Positions 9,436-17,517 of a DNA stretch of 45,705 bases are shown in pieces. Position numbers and translations under genes: made by a program. Position 1 is the stretch's first letter, and each line of letters opens with the position of its first letter. Where the stretch lies: positions 1 through 45,705 of the forward strand of contig NZ_NJFZ01000044.1 of NCBI RefSeq assembly GCF_002270355.1, in the 5' to 3' direction. The notes beneath the pieces were generated by a model. The model did no database searches. It had not been told where the DNA came from and was given only the letters and a program-made list of their open reading frames with translations. The DNA is from Flectobacillus sp. BAB-3569 (GTDB taxonomy: Bacteria; Bacteroidota; Bacteroidia; Cytophagales; Spirosomataceae).

Positions 9436-9659
9436 AGAACGTTCTTGGTGTTAAATATCAAAATAATCCTTTTTTACTGATTAATGGACAAATATTGAAG
9501 CTTATTTGATTTCTAGGTTTGAAAAAATATCTAAAATTTACATTGGGGTAACTTGGTAAATATAGATCAGAAAAACGCTAAAATGGTTTCAATTTTTACA
9601 TGATTTTGATATTTACGATGATGTAAAATTGGCAATATCCAATCTTCTTAATGCTTAGT

Positions 9660-9704
9660 ATTTCATGTATATTTAGGAATCTGATTCCTAAATATACATG
9701 AAAT
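9660..9704. terminator. 45-bp perfect palindrome after csm6
   Basis: Arms 9660-9681 and 9683-9704 are exact reverse complements of 22 bp with a single central base, in the 366-nt gap between csm6 and the next gene. It would form a long stable hairpin in RNA. There is no T run after it, so a classical Rho-independent terminator is not certain; an RNA-processing or protein-binding site is possible. The flanking 9436-9659 is AT-rich and I see no gene in it. Confidence 0.6.
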
Positions 9705-9772
9705 TAACTACCTATTTAGTTATTAATTGGTTTTAAGAAAATTTTAACTTCTTTTACCTATCTACAATTCCT

Positions 9773-9780
9773 TATCTTTG
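9773..9780 (+). promoter_or_regulatory. -7 promoter box of the DUF1016 gene
   Basis: TATCTTTG matches the Bacteroidota -7 consensus TAnnTTTG. It lies 22 nt before the ATG at 9802. The TTG at 9778 is the end of this box, so it is not a likely start codon. A clear -33 TTG at 19-nt spacing is not visible. Confidence 0.6.
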
Positions 9781-9801
9781 CCAATAAATTCCATAAAAAC
9801 C

Positions 9802-10812
9802 ATGACTACGCTTTATCATTCAATTGCCGAAATACTTCGTAATACTCAACAAAGGGCTTATTCGGCTGTTAATCTTTCGATGATTGATGCCTATTGGCAT
9901 ATTGGTCAGAAAATCGTGGAAGAGGAGCAGCAAGGAAATGAAAGAGCCAAATATGGTGATAACCTTTTACAGCGTTTGTCTCAGGAACTATCTGATGAGT
10001 TTGGAAAAGGATTTAATCTTACCAATTTAAAGTATATTCGTCAGTTTTATCTTGCTTTTCCAATTCGTCACGCACTGCGTGGCGAATTATCTTGGACACA
10101 TTATCGTTTGCTACTAAAGGTACAAAATGAAAAAGCCCGTCAGTATTATTTGCAGGAGGCTATTGATAATCAATGGAGTACCAGAATCTTGGAACGACAA
10201 ATTAATAGCTTGTATTATGAGAGGTTATTAGCAAGTCAGGATAAAAAAAGCCTTTTGGTAGAGGCTCAAAAGAGCGAAAAGCTTTCGGCTCAGGATATTA
10301 TCAAAGACCCATTTGTTTTGGAGTTTCTGAATCTTAAAAGCAATCATGCCTTTAGTGAACAAGCTTTAGAAACGGCTTTGATTGATAAATTGCAGGACTT
10401 TTTATTGGAATTGGGTAAGGGCTTCTCATTTGTGGCTCGTCAAAAACGCTTTACTGCTGATAACGAACATTTTTATGTTGACTTGGTTTTCTATAATTAT
10501 TTGCTCAAATGTTTTGTGTTGATTGACCTTAAAGTTGGAAAATTATCCTACCAAGATATTGGGCAAATTGATTTTTATGTTCGTTATTGGGAGGAGCACT
10601 TTAAAACTGAAGGCGATAATCCAACAATTGGGATTATTCTTTGTACTGAGAAAAATGAAACGATTGTTAAATACTCTGTCTTGGAAGGTAGTCAGCAACT
10701 TTTTGCTTCAAAGTATCAATTATACTTACCGACAGAGGAAGAATTACGCATGGAATTAGAGCGAGAAAAACGATTAATCGAATCAGAGAAATCATTTCAG
10801 CAGAATGAGTAA
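9802..10812 (+). CDS. DUF1016 / YhcG-like PDDEXK nuclease domain protein
   Basis: The protein (336 aa from ATG 9802) matches the DUF1016 family: an N-terminal helical region (YWHIGQKIVEEEQQG, GFNLTNLKYIRQFY, LSWTHYRLLLKV) and a C-terminal nuclease-like domain with DLVFYNYLLKCFVLIDLKVG and IGQIDFYVRYWE. The D-LVFYN-x-LIDLKVG pattern fits a PDDEXK nuclease core. The cellular role of the family is not firmly known; members often sit near restriction or mobile DNA. The first annotated TTG (9778) is part of the promoter, so ATG 9802 is chosen. The gene has its own promoter and terminator, so it seems to be independent cargo between the two CRISPR loci. Confidence 0.85.
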   Translation: MTTLYHSIAEILRNTQQRAYSAVNLSMIDAYWHIGQKIVEEEQQGNERAKYGDNLLQRLSQELSDEFGKGFNLTNLKYIRQFYLAFPIRHALRGELSWTHYRLLLKVQNEKARQYYLQEAIDNQWSTRILERQINSLYYERLLASQDKKSLLVEAQKSEKLSAQDIIKDPFVLEFLNLKSNHAFSEQALETALIDKLQDFLLELGKGFSFVARQKRFTADNEHFYVDLVFYNYLLKCFVLIDLKVGKLSYQDIGQIDFYVRYWEEHFKTEGDNPTIGIILCTEKNETIVKYSVLEGSQQLFASKYQLYLPTEEELRMELEREKRLIESEKSFQQNE

Positions 10813-10828
10813 TAATGATTTCTCTGAT
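10782..10828. terminator. Hairpin between convergent genes
   Basis: Arms 10782-10796 and 10814-10828 are exact 15-bp reverse complements. The 17-nt loop holds the stop codon of the DUF1016 gene. It lies between two convergent genes and could stop transcription from both sides, though there is no clear T run. Confidence 0.6.
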
Positions 10829-10840
10829 AGGGGAAAGCGA

Positions 10841-11839
10841 CTAAATCCCGTACTTCTTAGCCATTTCCTGAATATGTACTATCATTTTATCTCGTAAATG
10901 GCGAGGTTCGACAATTTCAAGATCCTTTCCAAATTCGAGAAGCTTCGCAAAAAGCTCGTTATTAAATCGTAGTTGGTAGGTGAATACTACGTGTGTTTCG
11001 TTAGTTTCTTTGGATAATTCTTGTTGACTATGATGTAATGGCTTGGTCCTGATGTAGTTGGCTCTAGGAAGATCCACTTTGATTTTGACACTTTCTAATG
11101 CTGCATAAGTCTCTGTTTCAGCATCATAGAGATAGGTAAATCCAATAATGTCATTGAGAAAAGCTAAGTCTCCAGCTTTTTGCTCTCTGTATTTAAAAAT
11201 AGAAGCCTCATCTATCGCTAAAATTCTATCGAGCGCCAAGTTGTAGATTTTCCCCTTTTTATGTTCATAACCATACACATGCCAACGGTTATGATATTCT
11301 TTGAGCATATAAGGACTAATACTGTATGCTTTTTGTGATTTAGAAAAATCTTGAAAGTGGATTTTGAGTGTTTTTTTAGCTTTGATAGCGTTATATAATG
11401 CTATAAGGTGCTTTTGACCTGTATAGATATTATTTTGCTCAAAACTAACAATTACTTCAGGTTTGCTAGTTGAATCAATATTTATACGTTCTTCAATTTG
11501 TAAGTGAATATCTTCTAAGCCCGATATTTGTGGTAATTGGGCATATTGAGAAAATAGCGCTTTTATCTCATTGGCAAGTTTTAGTTCGTCAGGGTCTAGA
11601 AGACCATAAAGAGAAAATGGTTTTGCAAATTTATAATATCCATTAATACATGAGATTTCTGCTTCATGACTCCGGAAGAAAGCTAGATCAAGCATAATAG
11701 TGCGTCTGGATGGACATGTAGGGAGAGCTAGCTCATCCATGCAACATTTGGCTAGCTCCTTATGGGTTTTTCCTTGACTCTTAGAAAGGTGTTTATGAAG
11801 CACTTTGTACCTCTCAAACTGTTTTTGGTTTATTTTCAT
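10841..11839 (-). CDS. WYL-domain transcriptional regulator 1
   Basis: The 332-aa protein has an N-terminal winged-helix part (residues about 1-70, MKINQKQFERYKVLHKHLS) and a WYL domain with KTLKIHFQDFS, SPYMLKEYHNRWHVYGYE and NLALDRILAI, then a WCX-like C-terminal part (LRFNNELFAKLLEFGKDLEIVEPRHLRDKM). WYL proteins often regulate CRISPR and other defence loci and may sense nucleic-acid ligands. It is divergent from the cupin/GreA operon and lies about 60 nt from the operator at 11897-11931. It is therefore a strong candidate to bind that operator and its copies at 919 and 20806. Confidence 0.88.
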   Translation of the reverse strand: MKINQKQFERYKVLHKHLSKSQGKTHKELAKCCMDELALPTCPSRRTIMLDLAFFRSHEAEISCINGYYKFAKPFSLYGLLDPDELKLANEIKALFSQYAQLPQISGLEDIHLQIEERINIDSTSKPEVIVSFEQNNIYTGQKHLIALYNAIKAKKTLKIHFQDFSKSQKAYSISPYMLKEYHNRWHVYGYEHKKGKIYNLALDRILAIDEASIFKYREQKAGDLAFLNDIIGFTYLYDAETETYAALESVKIKVDLPRANYIRTKPLHHSQQELSKETNETHVVFTYQLRFNNELFAKLLEFGKDLEIVEPRHLRDKMIVHIQEMAKKYGI

Positions 11840-11896
11840 ATCATAAAATTAGTAATGTTAAAAACTATTCTTAAAGATACACTTTCTTAAGATATA

Positions 11897-11931
11897 GTGT
11901 AAATAGACTGCACTAGTATACACCAACTTTG
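11897..11931 (+). promoter_or_regulatory. Operator and promoter of the cupin/GreA operon
   Basis: GTGTAA-ATAGA-CTGCAC at 11897-11913 is the operator seen at 919 and 20806, with a degenerate right half. Its end is 18 nt before the end of CAACTTTG (11924-11931), the -7-like box. Transcription would start near 11938 and run into the cupin-like gene. The spacing is identical to the other two copies. Confidence 0.62.
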
Positions 11932-12031
11932 CATTCGAAACAAGTCGAAAACCTTAAACTTTTATACGACCTTCAATACTCCAATTCACACGCCTTCTTT
12001 CGCTGCTAAAGCAGCATCTATTCATTACGGT

Positions 12032-12835
12032 TTGCCAAGCGATGCCCATTCTTTTAGGAATGATACGGTTTTGTTGTTTGAGCCTAATGCTTCGAATGAA
12101 GTAGGCTTATGTCTCCGTCAGGCATTGAGTACGGGTAGTCTGTTGGCACTCGAAAATTGCATGGCGGATTTGTTAATGCGCGATGTCAATGGTTCGATGA
12201 TTAGTCAAATTATTGCGTGTTTGGGTAGTCCTGAGTTGCGTGGACAATTGTTTGGTTTGTTTATGATGGACGAAACTTCTGCACTTCGTACCGTGAATGC
12301 TTCATACCATCATGACAATGGTTTTGAAAAATGGGTGTTGATTAATCACCCTGACTTCAAATTGCGTTTGCATGTCTATGAGGCTTCTAGTTTGATTCCG
12401 CAAGAAAATCGCCATAATCACGCTTGGGATTTTGCTTCGTATATCATAGAGGGTTGTTTGGAAAATACGTTCTATGAGTTGGATGATTTGAGTGGCGAGG
12501 AGTTGCTAATGCACTATCAATATAGTCCAGTGCAGGGAGGGGCGTATCATACGGAGTTATTGAATCCAAGTCAGCGTTTACGCCGCTCTGCCAATCTTAC
12601 CTTGTCTGGTGGGCGAGCTTATTTTCTGCCTGCGACTGTGATTCACCGTATCAATAGTGAGCATACGTTTAAGCAACGTACTTCTACGCTGATGCTGACG
12701 GGTAAGCGACGTACTTATCATTGTGATTTGTTCGCCGAAAAGGAGTTTGTTCATACCGAAACACCTACGAGGGGAATGTCTCTCGATCATCTACACCATC
12801 GAATCGAGACACTTTCCTATGGTCTGACAGCATAG
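12032..12835 (+). CDS. Cupin-like protein, start codon unclear
   Basis: A protein of 267 aa or more. Residues 112-147 and 194-206 look like a cupin barrel: RHNHAWDFASYIIEG holds the two metal-site histidines (His128, His130 from the TTG) and YFLPATVIHRI holds a third. Function is not known to me. The TTG at 12032 is only the first permitted codon; the frame is open upstream and the leader from 11966 reads TTFNTPIHTPSFAAKAAS in frame. That block (ACGACCTTCAATACT) also precedes the helicase at 14715 and, slightly changed, the TPR gene, but there is no ATG, GTG or TTG before it. The true start is probably near 11963-11968. It is the first gene of an operon with the GreA-like gene. Confidence 0.65.
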   Translation: MPSDAHSFRNDTVLLFEPNASNEVGLCLRQALSTGSLLALENCMADLLMRDVNGSMISQIIACLGSPELRGQLFGLFMMDETSALRTVNASYHHDNGFEKWVLINHPDFKLRLHVYEASSLIPQENRHNHAWDFASYIIEGCLENTFYELDDLSGEELLMHYQYSPVQGGAYHTELLNPSQRLRRSANLTLSGGRAYFLPATVIHRINSEHTFKQRTSTLMLTGKRRTYHCDLFAEKEFVHTETPTRGMSLDHLHHRIETLSYGLTA

Positions 12836-12843
12836 TAGTAATT

Positions 12844-12871
12844 GAGGTGGGCTTTGCCCGTCTCGATTTTT
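12844..12871 (+). terminator. Hairpin with T run after the cupin-like gene
   Basis: GAGGTGGGC and GCCCGTCTC (12844-12852 and 12856-12864) pair with an internal mismatch around a TTT loop, followed by GATTTTT. It resembles a weak Rho-independent terminator and may limit read-through to the next gene. Confidence 0.5.
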
Positions 12872-12920
12872 CTTCAGTTCAAAATTTTATGTTTTGTAAA
12901 TCAACTTAACCGATACCATC

Positions 12921-13418
12921 ATGACGACAATGACACAAAAGACCTATATCACCCTTCAAGGTAAAGCAACTTTGGAAGAACGCCTTATTTCTCTTGAAAA
13001 AGAACTAAAGGAAATTCAGGAAGAAAAAGCTGTGGCTTATCATGCCTCTGGCGACGGCTGGCATGACAATCCTGGGTGGATTCAGATTGGACAAATAGAG
13101 GAGCGTTTGAGCAAAGAGATTGTTTTGATGCGTCAAAAATTAGCTCAATCCGTGGTGATTGCTTCTAAGCAACGTAGTTCGGATCGTGTACAAATTGGGT
13201 CAATTGTTCGTATTTCTCAATATCATGGGACACAGGTGCGAGAAATGGTTTTGGAGATTGTAGGAAGTGGCGAAACGAATATTGCTCAAAAGCGATTGGC
13301 TTATGACACGCCTTTGGGTGCTGCCCTTATCAATCAAGAGAAGGGAGTTTCTACTACTTTTGAGGCTCCAGCAGGTTTGGTGCGGATTGATATTTTGGAT
13401 ATATCTCTGACGTGGTGA
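12921..13418 (+). CDS. GreA/GreB-like transcript cleavage factor homologue
   Basis: The 165-aa protein has the Gre layout. An N-terminal coiled coil (residues about 15-80) has a tip reading GDGWHDNPGW, where GreA has GDLSENAEY; Asp45 and Asp49 take the place of the catalytic acidic pair. The C-terminal FKBP-like domain (about 88-163) has VQIGSIVRI, LEIVGSGETN, TPLGAALINQEKG and APAGLVRIDIL. Gre factors enter the RNA-polymerase secondary channel and rescue stalled polymerase. As a gene inside a CRISPR locus it may instead modulate transcription there. It starts with ATG ACG ACA (MTT), a start pattern common to this region. Whether it binds polymerase is untested. Confidence 0.75.
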   Translation: MTTMTQKTYITLQGKATLEERLISLEKELKEIQEEKAVAYHASGDGWHDNPGWIQIGQIEERLSKEIVLMRQKLAQSVVIASKQRSSDRVQIGSIVRISQYHGTQVREMVLEIVGSGETNIAQKRLAYDTPLGAALINQEKGVSTTFEAPAGLVRIDILDISLTW

Positions 13419-13424
13419 GTTTTG

Positions 13425-13515
13425 AGTGATGAATTGTGAGTTGTGAATGTAAAATTCTATGAATCAATATTTTACGCTTATTTTTTACACTCAAAACTAA
13501 TCACTCCCAACTCAT
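13425..13515. repeat. Inverted dispersed repeat between convergent genes
   Basis: The gap between the GreA-like gene and WYL regulator 2 holds two inverted copies of a short element related to TTCACAATTCATCACTC. Related copies are at 22943-22964, 23634-23668 and 43321-43340, all in short gaps between genes. Here the pair can form a long imperfect hairpin and may end transcription from both sides. Confidence 0.55.
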
Positions 13516-13518
13516 CAT

Positions 13519-14535
13519 TCAACCCTCTTGGTATCGACTAAGCATTTTTGAGGCAATATCCCTAATCGTTTTTCGGAGATGCAAGGGTTCAATGACTTCT
13601 AGGTCAGCGCCGTATTCGAGTATTTTGGTAGTGAGTTCTGGATTGACTATTACTTGTAACCTAAACTCGTATTGATTGCCAGAAATTTCAATATGCTTTT
13701 GGCTTTTGTGTAAAGGTTTGGTAATAAGATACTGTGCTCTGACTCTGCTGTGCGAACGTAAGACTACGGTTTCAATCGTTTTTTCTTCAAAAACGGTAAC
13801 TCCTACCACTTGATCGAAATGTTGCTTGATATTAGGATTGGGAGGAAGTAAAAATTGATGACTGGTAATTTTGAAAGACTTGATTCTGTCTAAGGCGATT
13901 TTAGAGAGATAATCAGCGGCCTCTTCCCATGCAATCAGATACCAACGGTTGTTGTATTCTTTGAGCATGAGTGGATATACCACTAAGTTTTTGAGAGATT
14001 CATGATAAGGTTTGTATTCCATCGTCAGATAATTGCCATTTCTGATATGTTGTAGTAAAGGTAATAGGTGTTCACGCCCTTGTAAGTCAACTTCCTCAAA
14101 AGCAATATATTCATCTGATTCGTTGCTAATGATCGAGGAACGTTGTTCTAATTTGAGCAAAACATCTTCGATACCTGCAAACTCGTTTGGGTGATTATTA
14201 AAGTAACGGCGAACTACGGCAACTATTTCGATGATTTCACTCGTTGCCTTACCATCCAACTCTTCTAAGAGTGAGTAGGTGTCTTTGGTTTCGTAGTAAT
14301 ACCCTTTGTGTTTATTGGCACGTTTGGGCAATGGAGCATTGAGTTGATCTCTGAGAAATTTCAAATCATCTCTTAAGGTTTTTTCGTCTATGCTAATCTC
14401 ATCAATGCCATATAAATACTCAAGCAGCTGTTTGCTACTAAGACCAGACCTTTCATTGGTATTGCGTAGTTTTTGGTGTAAATAAATGACTCGTTTGAGC
14501 TTTTCGTAGGAAGTTGATTTTTTCTTTTCACTCAT
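13519..14535 (-). CDS. WYL-domain transcriptional regulator 2
   Basis: The 338-aa protein has an N-terminal helix-turn-helix region (KLKRVIYLHQKLRNTNERSG, then DEKTLRDDLKFLRDQL), a WYL domain (NYLTMEYKPYHE, YPLMLKEYNNRWYLIAWE, KIALDRIKSFKI) and a C-terminal part (LQVIVNPELTTKILEYGADLEVIEPLHLRK). It is a distant paralogue of the WYL protein at 10841. It is divergent from the helicase gene and about 33 nt from an inverted repeat GTCAAC-N15-GTTGAC (14568-14594), a possible operator of its own. Two WYL regulators frame the cupin-GreA pair. Confidence 0.87.
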   Translation of the reverse strand: MSEKKKSTSYEKLKRVIYLHQKLRNTNERSGLSSKQLLEYLYGIDEISIDEKTLRDDLKFLRDQLNAPLPKRANKHKGYYYETKDTYSLLEELDGKATSEIIEIVAVVRRYFNNHPNEFAGIEDVLLKLEQRSSIISNESDEYIAFEEVDLQGREHLLPLLQHIRNGNYLTMEYKPYHESLKNLVVYPLMLKEYNNRWYLIAWEEAADYLSKIALDRIKSFKITSHQFLLPPNPNIKQHFDQVVGVTVFEEKTIETVVLRSHSRVRAQYLITKPLHKSQKHIEISGNQYEFRLQVIVNPELTTKILEYGADLEVIEPLHLRKTIRDIASKMLSRYQEG

Positions 14536-14567
14536 AATTTTTTTTACAAAAAATAAAATTTGTATTT

Positions 14568-14607
14568 GTCAACGGGAGATTTAACTATGTTGACGATACT
14601 AAGTTTG
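14568..14607 (+). promoter_or_regulatory. Inverted repeat and -7 box before the helicase operon
   Basis: GTCAAC (14568-14573) and GTTGAC (14589-14594) form an inverted repeat with 15-nt spacing. TAAGTTTG at 14600-14607 matches the -7 consensus. The arrangement differs from the GTGTAA operators, so WYL regulator 2 may control this promoter and its own gene. Confidence 0.5.
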
Positions 14608-14714
14608 TACCATCAAATCGGGAATAGTCCCACAGGATTTAAACTTTTACGACCTTCAATAACACAATTTCACACTTCCTTCCTTTTTCTCCAACTACAG
14701 AGCAATCTTTTGCC

Positions 14715-16007
14715 TTGGAAACGGTTGGTTTATTTTTGAAAAGCACCGATAAGGCCTTGATACTGAAAGGTGCAGCGGGTACAGGCAAGACGTCTATTTT
14801 AAAGGCTGTCGTGAATTTTTTGAAAGACCAGAAAAAGCAAGTAGAGCTTTGGGCTCCAACAGGCTGTGCGGCTATGAACTTATCTGAAAAAACAGATTAT
14901 CAGGCTGGTACCATTCATTCGGGTATTTACAAACCAGAAACGGATGAAGAGCGTGCTTGTGTGAAACTGCTTCGCAAGGTAAATCAAGTGGAAGGCGAGG
15001 TGATTTATATCATTGATGAGAGCTCGATGATTAGCAACAGGGTAGATAGTTCTGCCGATTTTGAGACCGACACACCTATGCTCTCGGACCTGATTGAATT
15101 TGTTCGTAGTGGACATTCGGATAGCAAAATCATTTTTGTGGGAGATGAGTTTCAATTACCTCCTGTCAAATATGGTAAGTATGACACTGCTCCTGCTTTG
15201 GATATGGATTTTCTGAGAAGAGAGTTTGACTTATGCTGTTCGGAGGTATCTCTGTCGAAGGTGATGCGTCAGGCCGAGGGTTCTTATATATTAGAAGTTG
15301 CCTCTGAAATTCGTAATAGTATTCGTACTGGAGGGAGGTTTTCGGAGAATATCGGTAAATCAATGTATCGTATGGAAAATATGATTGACTTGTATTTGGC
15401 GTGTTTTGATGAAACTAATCCTAGAGCAGCCGTGATTCTTAGTTTGTCAAACGACTACGCCCTCAAGTGTAATCATTTGATTCGCCAAAAACTAGGATTG
15501 ACTGGAACTATTGCGCCTGGTGATATGGTGGTACCAAGCCGTAATTTTTATGGCTATCACAATACGTATATACCAAGTGGTGAGATTTTGCAGGTGGAGC
15601 ATGTAGGCAAAATTAATAAAGTTGCTGAAATGGAGTTTATGCGTGTGGGTTTGAAAAGATTTAGCCATGGCCAAGAGGCCGAGATAGTGGACGTGACTAT
15701 TTCTCTGGACTATCTTCAAGATCCCAAAAGTATTACCATCGATAAACGAAAGGCTTTGTTTGCATCGGCGAAGAAGTATAACCCTATTTACCGACAATCT
15801 AAGGATAGTCGTGATGACGAATATTTGTCTGCGATGCAGCTGGGTTATGCGCATGCGATGACTTGTCATAAAGCGCAAGGTAGCGAGTGGAATACGGTGT
15901 TTTTTAATACTTGGATGCCACCTAATCCTGACCTAAGATTTTTGTACACAGGTGTTACCCGTGCTCGGAAGGAGTTGTTTACCAATAATTCTCACAAGTA
16001 CGCTTAA
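14715..16007 (+). CDS. SF1 helicase, RecD/Dda-like, start codon unclear
   Basis: An ATP-dependent DNA helicase of superfamily 1. Walker A is GAAGTGKTS (residues 19-27 from the TTG), Walker B IIDESSM, motif III FVGDEFQLPPV, and the C-terminal motifs AMTCHKAQGSEWNTVFF and FLYTGVTRAR. This fits RecD2, Dda or Pif1-like enzymes. The TTG at 14715 leaves too little before Walker A; the open frame upstream reads FSPTTEQSFALETVGLFLK, the expected N-terminal Q-motif-like helix, preceded by TTFNN from the block at 14651. A TAA lies three codons before that block (14642-14644) with no ATG, GTG or TTG between. In this locus it might process prespacers or work with the Prim-Pol at 21956. Confidence 0.85.
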   Translation: METVGLFLKSTDKALILKGAAGTGKTSILKAVVNFLKDQKKQVELWAPTGCAAMNLSEKTDYQAGTIHSGIYKPETDEERACVKLLRKVNQVEGEVIYIIDESSMISNRVDSSADFETDTPMLSDLIEFVRSGHSDSKIIFVGDEFQLPPVKYGKYDTAPALDMDFLRREFDLCCSEVSLSKVMRQAEGSYILEVASEIRNSIRTGGRFSENIGKSMYRMENMIDLYLACFDETNPRAAVILSLSNDYALKCNHLIRQKLGLTGTIAPGDMVVPSRNFYGYHNTYIPSGEILQVEHVGKINKVAEMEFMRVGLKRFSHGQEAEIVDVTISLDYLQDPKSITIDKRKALFASAKKYNPIYRQSKDSRDDEYLSAMQLGYAHAMTCHKAQGSEWNTVFFNTWMPPNPDLRFLYTGVTRARKELFTNNSHKYA

Positions 16008-16035
16008 GTGGGAAAGGCTATCGATTTGGGATATC

Positions 16036-16085
16036 GGATTTTTGATTTCGGAAATAGAAGCTTCTATTTCCGAAATCAAAAATCC
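16036..16085. terminator. 50-bp perfect palindrome after the helicase gene
   Basis: Arms 16036-16060 and 16061-16085 are exact 25-bp reverse complements with no spacer, centred on an AAGCTT. In RNA it would be a very stable hairpin. It lies 28 nt after the helicase stop and 73 nt before the next gene. No long T run follows; it could be a bidirectional terminator, a processing site or a cruciform. Confidence 0.6.
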
Positions 16086-16158
16086 CCAATTGCTGGATGT
16101 CCTTCGTAAGCTACTCACAGATATATCTTTTTATTTTCATCTTAAACATTTTACTATT

Positions 16159-17418
16159 ATGACGACTAACAATACTTTCGCTCCAAACACAACAGAAGAG
16201 GTTTTACCAGCAGCAGAAATGACTGTAGAACAGGTGTTATCTGCCTCATTGCCTACGCATGTGCCTGTAATAAAGGTCAACTTAAATGAGTATGGCATCG
16301 AGCAGTCTATGCACCACAAAGGCAACCCGAATGCCTTGTACAATACCTTGCTTGAAATCAGAAGTGGGCATATCATTGATGAAAATTCTGACGAGGTTCA
16401 GCAAGAAAAGCATCGGAAGGAGCTCGATGAGAAAATTGCTGTGCTAGAAAAGGAGATTGTAACCCTGAATACCGATGGTCAGCACCTTAGCGATGTGTCT
16501 ATCCCTAGTCTCGAGAGGTCAATCGACGAGCTGGAAGAGGAGATTCACGAATGGAGACTGGAGCGTCATCAGAGCAAAAAGCCTACCGCTCGGAATCAGT
16601 TTACTCTTTGGCGTGCGGCAATTTTTAGTGGAATCGGTTTTGTGTATTTGGTGGCATTTTATGTGAGTGCAGTGTATATGGGTATGACACGAGATATAAG
16701 CGTAACCTTGCAGGAAATCCAGCAAAAAGGCGAAGGCTTAGGAGGTGTATTCAACGCTATTTTCTCGAAGGATGCTTTTACTACGTTTAATTTCCATTGG
16801 TTTGCTCCTATTCCTTTGTTGATGTTTGCGATGGTGCTTGAAAAACTGTATACAGAATATCAAGGCAAAAAGCGGTGGTTGTTTGTAGGGATTGCTGGTA
16901 TATCGACGTTGGTTCTAGATGTTATTATTGCTTATAAAATTGAGGCAACTAACCAAAAACTACAGTTTATGATAGGGCAAGAAGGTGAAGTGTCTGCATG
17001 GTATACTAGCCCCGACTTTTGGGCGGTATTGATGATGGGTTTTGTTTCTACTATTGTTTGGGGAATCGTGGTCGCTACTTTGTTGGAGGAGCTTAGCAAG
17101 ACCAACTATGAACAGGTGGTAAATCTTGAAATCGAAAAACGTAGAGATAAAATTACGGGTATTCGAGAAAAAATAGATGGTTTGAAAAAGGAGTTTGGCT
17201 TGATGATGTCAAAAGTGAGTCAATTAAAAATTGATATTGACAGGCTTTCGGAACGTAAGCAGAACATGAAGGTAAGTCTCTCTGAACTGGATAATTATGC
17301 TTCAAGGTTTTATGATGGTTGGATAAAGTTGGTGGGAACGCTTCCTAACAAACAGGATTTGCTTGGACTTTGTGAAGAAAGATATCAAGATTTTCGAAGT
17401 CGTTATCTTTCAGAATAG
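16159..17418 (+). CDS. Membrane protein with two coiled coils
   Basis: A 419-aa protein that I cannot assign to a named family. After a 75-residue N-terminal part there is a coiled coil at about 80-140, then four predicted membrane helices (about 153-175, 214-228, 240-260, 286-308), then a second coiled coil at about 320-390 and a short C-terminal domain. Both coiled coils are likely on the cytoplasmic side. The ATG at 16159 is chosen (MTTNNTFAPN); the frame is open from 15952 but overlaps the helicase gene. CTTAAAC lies 19 nt upstream of the ATG. It is followed by a secreted vWA-like protein, so the pair may act at the envelope. Confidence 0.75.
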   Translation: MTTNNTFAPNTTEEVLPAAEMTVEQVLSASLPTHVPVIKVNLNEYGIEQSMHHKGNPNALYNTLLEIRSGHIIDENSDEVQQEKHRKELDEKIAVLEKEIVTLNTDGQHLSDVSIPSLERSIDELEEEIHEWRLERHQSKKPTARNQFTLWRAAIFSGIGFVYLVAFYVSAVYMGMTRDISVTLQEIQQKGEGLGGVFNAIFSKDAFTTFNFHWFAPIPLLMFAMVLEKLYTEYQGKKRWLFVGIAGISTLVLDVIIAYKIEATNQKLQFMIGQEGEVSAWYTSPDFWAVLMMGFVSTIVWGIVVATLLEELSKTNYEQVVNLEIEKRRDKITGIREKIDGLKKEFGLMMSKVSQLKIDIDRLSERKQNMKVSLSELDNYASRFYDGWIKLVGTLPNKQDLLGLCEERYQDFRSRYLSE

Positions 17419-17426
17419 TGGTTGGC

Positions 17427-17463
17427 TCATCACACTCATGCTACTTCTGCAGGAGTGTGATGA
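17427..17463 (+). other. Hairpin between the membrane and vWA-like genes
   Basis: Arms 17427-17437 and 17453-17463 are exact 11-bp reverse complements around a 15-nt loop. There is no T run. It may protect or process the mRNA between two genes of one operon. Confidence 0.5.
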
Positions 17464-17517
17464 CTATAAAGTACTCCTTAATACCATCATTTTTTCATTT
17501 CTTAACCCCCAAATACT

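Noticed and set aside
15492-15878. 128-aa minus-strand ORF inside the helicase gene
   Set aside because: It is the opposite-strand shadow of a conserved helicase coding region. Other long shadows (3826-4236, 23141-23644, 42571-43086) were dropped for the same reason.
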